Assembly: GCA_947624455.1 (NCBI GenBank)
Contig: CANQKL010000049.1
Span: 1-10,302, forward strand
DNA length: 10,302 bases
Direction of reading: 5' to 3'
DNA from: an uncultured Clostridia bacterium
GTDB lineage: Bacteria; Bacillota; Clostridia; UMGS1883
The position numbers were made by a program, and so were the translations under genes. Positions 1-4,262 of this stretch are shown here, in pieces (the first letter of the stretch is position 1; each line of letters begins with the position of its first letter). The notes below the pieces were generated by a model. That model ran no database searches, was not told the DNA's origin, and saw only the letters and a program-made list of their open reading frames with translations.

Positions 1-6
1 AGGGCG

Positions 7-34
7 TTTAAGGGGAACTGCGGTTCCCCTTAAA
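7..34. other. Strong hairpin of unknown role at window edge
   Basis: A perfect 12-bp inverted repeat (left arm 7-18, loop TGCG 19-22, right arm 23-34) with arms of the form TTTAAGGGGAAC and its complement. Neither strand has a proper T tract after it, so it is not a textbook terminator, though it could end transcription of a gene lying to the left of the window. It is followed by the short palindrome CCCCTAGGGG (38-47). The GGGAAC/GTTCCC core resembles that of the gap terminator at 91-120, so the two hairpins may be related. Confidence 0.5.
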
Positions 35-90
35 AATCCCCTAGGGGTTAGCGTTAATACGGAGTTTAGGCCATCTTGCGGGCGGACGCG

Positions 91-120
91 AAAAAAGGGA
101 ACCGCGCTGGTTCCCTTTTT
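91..120 (-). terminator. Intrinsic terminator of gap
   Basis: A 12-bp perfect stem (92-103 with 109-120, loop GCGCT) lies 27 bases past the gap stop codon. Read on the minus strand, a GC-rich stem core GGGAACC is followed by six T residues, the standard form of a factor-independent terminator. The A/T ends are symmetric, so it could also stop transcripts coming from the left. Confidence 0.88.
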
Positions 121-147
121 GCGTTTTACGATTATTGCGTTTTACAA

Positions 148-1179
148 TCAGCCAAGCTCGGCAAAGTACTTGATAGTACGAACCATCTGGCTGGTATAGG
201 AATTCTCGTTGTCGTACCAGGATACTACCTGAACCTCATAGAGATCGTCGGCAATCTTGGCTACCATTGTCTGGGTGGCGTCAAAGAGAGAACCATAGGT
301 CATGCCGATAACATCGGAGGAAACTATGGGATCCTCATTGTAGCCGTAGGAGGCGGAGGCCGCTGCCTTCATGGCGGCGTTGATGCCTTCCTTAGTGATG
401 TCAGCGCCCTTTACCACAGCGGTAAGGATGGTGGTGGAACCGGTGGGTACGGGTACGCGCTGAGCGCTGCCGATGAGCTTGCCGTTGAGTTCGGGGATAA
501 CCAGGCCGATAGCCTTGGCGGCGCCTGTGCTGTTGGGCACGATGTTGGCGGCGCCAGCGCGAGCGCGGCGGAGGTCACCCTTTCTGTGGGGCCCGTCAAG
601 AATCATCTGGTCGCCGGTGTAGGCGTGGATGGTGGACATGATGCCGCTCTGGATGGGAGCGTAGTCATTGAGGGCCTTGGCCATGGGGGCAAGGCAGTTG
701 GTGGTGCAGGAGGCCGCGGAAATGATAGTGTCCTCAGCCTTAAGAGTACCCTCGTTTACGCCGAATACAACGGTGGGAAGGTCGTTGCCCGCGGGAGCGG
801 AAATAACTACCTTCTTAGCGCCGGCGTCGATGTGAGCCTGGCTCTTCTCCTTGGAGCAATAGAAGCCGGTACACTCAAGAACAACGTCAACGCCCAGCTG
901 GCCCCAGGGAAGGTTGGCGGCGTCCTTCTCCTTGTATATGGTGATCTTATGACCGTCAACGGTGATGGAATCCTCGCCGGCCTCAACGGTATGCAGCCCC
1001 TCGCCTATACGGCCACAGTAGCCGCCCTGAGCGGTGTCATACTTGAGCAGATGCGCCAGCATCTTGGGATCGGTAAGGTCGTTGATGGCAACGATCTCGT
1101 AGCCCTCGGCCTTGAACATCTGACGGAAAGCCAGACGGCCAATGCGGCCGAAGCCATTGATTGCAACTTTTACTGCCAT
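148..1179 (-). CDS. gap: Glyceraldehyde-3-phosphate dehydrogenase, type I
   Basis: A cytosolic glycolytic enzyme that converts glyceraldehyde 3-phosphate, NAD+ and phosphate to 1,3-bisphosphoglycerate. The 343-residue length is normal for the family. Seen in the sequence: the Rossmann motif NGFGRIGR (residues 8-15); Asp34 in AINDLTD, the position associated with NAD rather than NADP preference; the active-site SAASCTTNC with catalytic Cys158; His185 in the HAYTGDQ motif; the phosphate-binding stretch around residues 205-245; and the C-terminal WYDNENSY motif. The start is set by AAAGGAAG ending 8-9 bases before ATG. The gene lies 64 bp downstream of the peptidyl-prolyl isomerase on the same strand, with a palindrome and possible promoter between them, and ends at a strong terminator. 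No other glycolytic gene (pgk, tpi) follows within the window, so gap appears to be transcribed alone or from the ppi promoter. Identification is secure. Confidence 0.97.
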   Translation of the reverse strand: MAVKVAINGFGRIGRLAFRQMFKAEGYEIVAINDLTDPKMLAHLLKYDTAQGGYCGRIGEGLHTVEAGEDSITVDGHKITIYKEKDAANLPWGQLGVDVVLECTGFYCSKEKSQAHIDAGAKKVVISAPAGNDLPTVVFGVNEGTLKAEDTIISAASCTTNCLAPMAKALNDYAPIQSGIMSTIHAYTGDQMILDGPHRKGDLRRARAGAANIVPNSTGAAKAIGLVIPELNGKLIGSAQRVPVPTGSTTILTAVVKGADITKEGINAAMKAAASASYGYNEDPIVSSDVIGMTYGSLFDATQTMVAKIADDLYEVQVVSWYDNENSYTSQMVRTIKYFAELG

Positions 1180-1216
1180 TGGAAAAACTTCCTTTCGTTA
1201 ATAAAATTTAATAATG

Positions 1217-1238
1217 AAATTGTTGCTAAGAACAATTT
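1217..1238. promoter_or_regulatory. Perfect palindrome upstream of gap, possible operator
   Basis: The inverted repeat AAATTGTT-CTTAGC-AACAATTT (minus-strand reading; 8-bp arms, 6-bp centre) lies 38-59 bases before the gap start codon. On the minus strand its TTGTTC overlaps a possible -35 box, with TATTAA 16 bp further on as a weak -10. A repressor bound here would therefore block gap. The half-sites TTGTT and AACAA recall those of the redox repressor Rex, but Rex sites have 8 bases between these half-sites and this one has 6. It might instead be an AT-rich terminator hairpin for the upstream gene, although no T tract follows it. Confidence 0.45.
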
Positions 1239-1243
1239 ATTAA

Positions 1244-1732
1244 CTATATTAATTCCATTTTCAGTATGGCGGGGGGTTCGATCGGAGTCTGACCGTCAAA
1301 ACCCACCTTGACCCCGGCTATTTTGTCCACAACGTCCATGCCGGAGGTCACCCTGCCGAATGCGGCGTAGGCCCCGTCCAGATGGGGAGCGTCCCCGTGC
1401 ATAATGAAAAACTGGCTGGAGGCGGAATTGGGCATCATGCTGCGGGCCATGGAAATTACGCCCCGCTCATGCTTTATGGGGTTATCCACCCCGTTCTGCC
1501 GGAACTCGCCCTTGATACGGTCCTTGCTGCCGCCGGTGCCGTTGCCCAGCGGGTCGCCGCCCTGTATCATGAAGCCGCTGATTATGCGGTGAAAGGTAAG
1601 TCCGTCGTAAAAGCCGTCCTTCACCAGCTTTACGAAGTTTTCGACCGTTATAGGCGCGGCCTCGGGCAAAAGCTCAAGCTCTATCTCGCCAAGGCCCCCG
1701 TCCATGGTTATTTTTACCTTTGGATTATCCAT
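1244..1732 (-). CDS. Peptidyl-prolyl cis-trans isomerase, cyclophilin type
   Basis: A cyclophilin that catalyses cis-trans isomerisation of X-Pro bonds during protein folding. The 162 residues are essentially one cyclophilin domain, with no signal peptide or lipobox, so it is probably cytosolic. Seen: FHRIISGFMIQGGDP (residues 47-61), containing the catalytic Arg49 and the substrate-pocket residues Phe54 and Gln57; SASSQFFIMHG (103-113) with the conserved QFFI; and LDGAYAAFGRVTSGMDVVDKI (118-138), the family's LDG.YAvFGrV block with the Phe/His pocket. Start: ATG at 1732 is preceded by a weak GGTGAT about 5 bases upstream. No better start keeps the short hydrophilic N terminus, and the promoter at 1789-1817 gives a leader of about 50 bases. 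It stands 64 bp before gap; a functional link is not expected. Confidence 0.93.
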   Translation of the reverse strand: MDNPKVKITMDGGLGEIELELLPEAAPITVENFVKLVKDGFYDGLTFHRIISGFMIQGGDPLGNGTGGSKDRIKGEFRQNGVDNPIKHERGVISMARSMMPNSASSQFFIMHGDAPHLDGAYAAFGRVTSGMDVVDKIAGVKVGFDGQTPIEPPAILKMELI

Positions 1733-1788
1733 TCTATCACCAAGTCTGTTAAAAATTTGTCAAAGTGGGATATCATCCCTACAGATAT

Positions 1789-1817
1789 ATTATACTCAAA
1801 GTTTTATGATTTTGCAA
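1789..1817 (-). promoter_or_regulatory. Sigma-A promoter of the peptidyl-prolyl isomerase gene
   Basis: On the minus strand, -35 TTGCAA (1812-1817) and -10 TATAAT (1789-1794) are separated by exactly 17 bp. Transcription would start near 1782. The leader of about 50 bases begins with a small hairpin, GGGAT-GAT-ATCCC (1767-1779). The promoter may also serve gap by read-through. Confidence 0.8.
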
Positions 1818-1888
1818 GACCTTTTTCATAATTTGTTGCATAAAATTTCACTTTTTTTTGTGAATAGATTGTAAATATTTTTTTTCTA

Positions 1889-1917
1889 TTGATTTTTAAG
1901 CCAAAAGTTGATATAAT
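1889..1917 (+). promoter_or_regulatory. Strong sigma-A-like promoter facing the structured region
   Basis: -35 TTGATT (1889-1894), a 17-bp spacer, and a perfect -10 TATAAT (1912-1917), preceded by T-rich tracts (1852-1859, 1878-1885) that could act as an UP element. It would start transcription near 1924, running right into a hairpin cluster with no credible reading frame. The nearest rightward gene starts 440 bases further on and has its own promoter. Confidence 0.7.
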
Positions 1918-1942
1918 GTAATAGGAAGATTTTGCTGAGTGT

Positions 1943-2084
1943 GTCGCTGGGGCAACCCGGCGTCGGAGCAAAGGGCGACTTTGCCCCGAATTTCCCTTGC
2001 GGAAAATTTGGGGCGCGTGTCCTTGCTCCTCCTTTTCCCATAAGCAACTCTGTTGCTTATGGGGCCTATTGTTTCCCCAGCGGC
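1943..2084 (+). ncRNA. Candidate structured RNA or intergenic repeat, block 1
   Basis: A stretch of about 140 bases that can fold into a branched structure. The outer helix CGCTGGGG/CCCCAGCG pairs 1945-1952 with 2075-2082. Arm 1 is closed by GGAGCAA/TTGCTCC (1965-1971 with 2023-2029) and contains a 13-pair hairpin with one mismatch (1983-1996 with 2001-2014, loop TTGC). Arm 2 is a perfect 12-bp hairpin (2037-2048 with 2052-2063, loop TCT). A competing helix GCAAAG/CTTTGC (1968-1973 with 1979-1984) cannot coexist with arm 1. A strong promoter lies just upstream. I do not recognise a known RNA family. It could equally be a non-coding dispersed repeat. There is no clear terminator at its end, only a 6-bp hairpin at 2096-2110. 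Confidence 0.4.
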
Positions 2085-2115
2085 TGCCACTTCCGGAAAC
2101 GTGCCGTTTCATCCA

Positions 2116-2145
2116 TTGACTTATGTTTTTCTGCAAAGTTATATA
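2116..2145 (+). promoter_or_regulatory. Possible second rightward promoter
   Basis: -35 TTGACT (2116-2121), an 18-bp spacer, and TATATA (2140-2145) as -10. This is weaker than its neighbours. It lies between hairpin blocks 1 and 2 and would start transcription near 2152, so that block 2 would be the leader. Confidence 0.45.
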
Positions 2146-2176
2146 GATTTGTAGATTGACATTTGGCGTTTTGGGT

Positions 2177-2289
2177 CCAGCGTCACGCTGGCGGGCGCTT
2201 TCGCTTACGAAAAATCAATAAATTGATTTTTCTACCCCGACTAAGGAATGAAATTCCGGGTACACGCCCCGGAATTTCATGGATTTTAG
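2177..2289 (+). other. Hairpin cluster, block 2
   Basis: Three successive stems: CCAGCG/CGCTGG (2177-2191, loop TCA); a 9-bp AT stem AAAAATCAA/TTGATTTTT (2210-2218 with 2223-2231, loop TAAA); and a perfect 13-bp stem ATGAAATTCCGGG with its complement (2248-2260 with 2268-2280, 7-base loop). Outer CTAA/TTAG (2241-2244, 2286-2289) could extend the last. The sequence after the 13-bp stem is U-rich (GGATTTTAGTTTCTT), so this stem may act as an imperfect terminator for rightward transcripts from 1889 or 2116. No coding frame here looks real. Confidence 0.45.
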
Positions 2290-2311
2290 TTTCTTGACAT
2301 TTCGCTTTTTG

Positions 2312-2340
2312 TTGACGGACTGAGACGTAATAGTTATATT
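2312..2340 (+). promoter_or_regulatory. Sigma-A promoter of the 2365-4185 gene cluster
   Basis: -35 TTGACG (2312-2317), a 17-bp spacer, and -10 TATATT (2335-2340). Transcription should start near 2347, giving a leader of only about 18 bases. The leader contains GAGGGG and then ATG at 2365. Confidence 0.72.
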
Positions 2341-2364
2341 TTGCTGAGGGGCTGAACGGGTAAA

Positions 2365-2826
2365 ATGAAACTGCTGCTGATGTTTTTTGATGGGCGATGC
2401 TATACATATTTGCTGACAGAAGGCTATTTTTCGCCCTTTCCCATAGGCGGACGCAGGAGCGTTCCATTGGGTCGGCTGCGGGAGCTGACCGCCGCTATGA
2501 ACGAAAATTTCAAGGGCGCGGACGTGGGACTCCTGTACTTTGAAGATGAGTACGCCCCCTTTGTGGACGAGACAGCCGCCCGGCTGGACAGCCGAGCGCG
2601 GAGGTTGAAATTTCCAAAAAACGCCAGACTTTCCATGAACCTGGCGATAACCCGGGATGAGGACGAGGTTGTGGCGGCGAGACTGTTTGCCGCCGCGCCC
2701 TCCGGCTCGGGAGCCGGGTCCGGCGGCGGGTCGGGCTTTGCCCCGAGCAGCGGCTCCGGCAGCGGTTCGGGCAGCGGCTCCGGCAGCGGAGGCGGCTCCT
2801 TCGGCTATGGCCTGGATCTCATATGA
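2365..2826 (+). CDS. Hypothetical protein with Gly-Ser-rich C-terminal tail
   Basis: 153 residues; not recognised. Residues 1-111 look like a small folded domain: a hydrophobic start MKLLLMFFDG, then charged and mixed sequence, and RLKFPKNARL near 80-89. There is no convincing signal peptide or membrane segment. Residues 112-145 are almost only Gly and Ser, encoded partly by 12-bp tandem repeats, followed by a short FGYGLDLI end. The gene is supported by its promoter 25 bp upstream and by the ATGA overlap of its stop with the next start codon, a sign of translational coupling. The ribosome site is poor: GAGGGG lies 13 bases before ATG, further than usual, so expression may be low. It is probably made with the glycosyltransferase-like protein that follows; its function is unknown. 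Confidence 0.72.
   Translation: MKLLLMFFDGRCYTYLLTEGYFSPFPIGGRRSVPLGRLRELTAAMNENFKGADVGLLYFEDEYAPFVDETAARLDSRARRLKFPKNARLSMNLAITRDEDEVVAARLFAAAPSGSGAGSGGGSGFAPSSGSGSGSGSGSGSGGGSFGYGLDLI
2752..2799 (+). repeat. 12-bp tandem repeat encoding Gly-Ser tail
   Basis: Four head-to-tail 12-base units. Units 1 and 3 are identical (GGCTCCGGCAGC), unit 2 differs at two positions, and unit 4 is diverged (GGAGGCGGCTCC). The period is a multiple of three, so gain or loss of units would change tail length without shifting frame. Confidence 0.75.
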
Positions 2827-3668
2827 AGGCCATACATTCCCTCTGGACCAGGCCCTTTTTTGTCAGGGGCGGCGCGGAGTTCGCCATGGAGGACTTCGAG
2901 CTGCTGACAATGATGCTTTCCGCCCTGGTATGGCGGAAAAACGGAGGCTCGATAAAAATGGTCGCCGACCGGACCGGAGCGGAGTATCTGCGGCAAAGGG
3001 GACTTGAACCCGTCTGGGACGGCGGGATAGAGGAGGGCCTGGACGACGTTCCTCGGGAGATAGACCCCTTCCTGTTCTGGGCGGGGGGAAAGCTCTGGGC
3101 CTTAAATTCCCAGCCGGAGCCGGTCTGCATGATAGACACGGACATGATAGTTTGGCGCGGCTGCGCCGATTTGGAGAAGTTTGACATTGTGGCCGCCCAC
3201 AGGGAGGAGCTTGCGCCGGACATATATCCGGAGGAGGACTACTTCCGCATGAGGGAGGGCTATGTGTTCCCGGACTGGGACTGGACGGTAAAGCCCTGCA
3301 ACACGGCTTTTCTGTATATAAAGGATATGGACTTCCGCCGCTATTATGTGGAGCGGAGCCTGGATTTTATGAAAAATCTTAAAGAGGATACCAGCGTTGT
3401 GGTTCCCATGGTCTTTGCGGAGCAGCGGCTGCTCTCCATGTGCGCCGCCCGGCGGGGAAAGGAAATACGCACCCTGCTGAGCCTTGACCGCCTCAGAGAT
3501 CAAAGGGACGTGACCCATGTCTGGGGCCACAAAAGCCGCCTGCGGTCCGATCCGGCGGTCAGAGGGGAATTCTGCGGCCGCTGCGTCAGCCGCCTCCGCC
3601 GGGACTTCCCGGAATACGCGGCGATTTTGGACAAGGTGCCGGAGCTTTTGCCCCACGTGTGGCAGTAA
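2823..3668 (+). CDS. Glycosyltransferase-like protein, DUF6734-like
   Basis: 281 residues, probably cytosolic (no signal peptide or membrane segment). The N terminus MKAIHSLWTRPFF fits my recollection of the DUF6734 family, whose members begin with a similar H-S-x-W-x-x-P block. Seen: CMIDTDMIVW (residues 102-111), whose DTD resembles the DxD metal and nucleotide-sugar site of GT-A glycosyltransferases; PCNTAFLYIKD (158-168), like the acceptor-side N-x-A block of such enzymes; FAEQRLL (198-204); and THVWGHK (231-237) with two histidines. The role would be sugar transfer to an unknown acceptor, but this is inference from motifs. The start codon overlaps the previous stop (ATGA) and has no ribosome site of its own, pointing to coupled translation. 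The next gene begins 16 bp after its stop. Neither the sugar donor nor the product can be named. Confidence 0.75.
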   Translation: MKAIHSLWTRPFFVRGGAEFAMEDFELLTMMLSALVWRKNGGSIKMVADRTGAEYLRQRGLEPVWDGGIEEGLDDVPREIDPFLFWAGGKLWALNSQPEPVCMIDTDMIVWRGCADLEKFDIVAAHREELAPDIYPEEDYFRMREGYVFPDWDWTVKPCNTAFLYIKDMDFRRYYVERSLDFMKNLKEDTSVVVPMVFAEQRLLSMCAARRGKEIRTLLSLDRLRDQRDVTHVWGHKSRLRSDPAVRGEFCGRCVSRLRRDFPEYAAILDKVPELLPHVWQ

Positions 3669-3684
3669 CAAAGGAGGAGATCGA

Positions 3685-4185
3685 ATGATAGGCAATATTG
3701 TACGGTTCCTGTTTAAGCTGCTGGTGGGCCTCGCCTGCGCGGTCTTGGCGCTGCTGATACTGCTGTCGGTCGCCATCCACCTGCCCGACCCGGAGATAAA
3801 GGACAGGTTTGCGCCGTTGAGGGAGGACTTCGAGACGGTAAACTCTGTCATGCTCGACGAGCTGGAGGACAGGGGCAGAACCAAGATGCTCTTTGAGTTG
3901 GACTTCGAGAACGGCGCGGTGAAATACGACGGCGAGACCGTATACGGCGGGCCTGAGCCGAAAAGCCTCAAAAGCTTTGGAAATTACGGCTTTGACGGCG
4001 TGACCGTGCTAAAGGACAGGACTATCTTTTATTACGGTCAGGGGGTGGCCGCCATAGTTTACAGCCCCGAAGGCAATCCGGGCAGCTTTGCCGAAAGACA
4101 TCTCAGCTTTGTGGCGGAGTCCTTTAAGCTGGCGGACGACTGGTACTACACGGAAAACTGCCATTTGGAAGACGAGGAGCTTTGA
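3685..4185 (+). CDS. Hypothetical single-pass membrane protein
   Basis: 166 residues; not recognised. One hydrophobic helix at about residues 8-31 (LFKLLVGLACAVLALLILLS), followed by an acidic domain of about 135 residues that should lie outside the membrane. This domain has a few motif-like stretches (ENGAVKYDGETVYGG, DRTIFYYGQGVAAIVYSPEG) suggesting a small beta-rich fold. No lipobox or catalytic motif is visible. The open frame extends upstream to 3517, but ATG at 3685 is chosen because a perfect AAAGGAGG lies 7 bases before it and the upstream part overlaps the glycosyltransferase-like gene. It is the last gene of the plus-strand cluster and ends 26 bp before a strong terminator. It may assist the glycosyltransferase-like protein at the membrane, but only position supports that. 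Confidence 0.8.
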   Translation: MIGNIVRFLFKLLVGLACAVLALLILLSVAIHLPDPEIKDRFAPLREDFETVNSVMLDELEDRGRTKMLFELDFENGAVKYDGETVYGGPEPKSLKSFGNYGFDGVTVLKDRTIFYYGQGVAAIVYSPEGNPGSFAERHLSFVAESFKLADDWYYTENCHLEDEEL

Positions 4186-4211
4186 AAAGGGAACTCGGGA
4201 AAAATTGCGCA

Positions 4212-4261
4212 AAAAAACTCTTGAAAACGGGCTTTTGGGCCTGTGTTCAAGAGCTTTTTTT
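4212..4261. terminator. Bidirectional intrinsic terminator
   Basis: A stem of 14 pairs with one mismatch, built on CTCTTGAA/TTCAAGAG (4219-4226 with 4247-4254) and continued inside by ACGGGC against GCCTGT, with a 6-base loop. It is flanked by seven A on the left and six T on the right, so both strands have a T tail. It separates the convergent hypothetical membrane protein gene (+) and the ABC permease gene (-), whose stop codon is 2 bases from it. Confidence 0.92.
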
Positions 4262-4262
4262 A

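Noticed and set aside
76..1311. Long plus-strand open frame (411 codons) over gap
   Set aside because: It is antisense to a complete, motif-perfect GAPDH gene. Its product is Gly/Val-rich without a family pattern and it lacks a ribosome site.
1804..2159. Small open frames in the 632-bp intergenic stretch on both strands
   Set aside because: They run through perfect hairpins, have odd composition and no ribosome sites. The structure is better explained at RNA or DNA level.
1943..2289. Known riboswitch or tRNA in the structured region
   Set aside because: No T-loop or anticodon pattern and no riboswitch core that I can recognise. The 2365 gene has its own promoter downstream, so the block is not its obligatory leader.
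3517..4185. Longer version of the hypothetical membrane protein starting at 3517
   Set aside because: It would overlap the glycosyltransferase-like gene by 150 bases and place the N-terminal membrane helix internally; ATG 3685 has a perfect AAAGGAGG.
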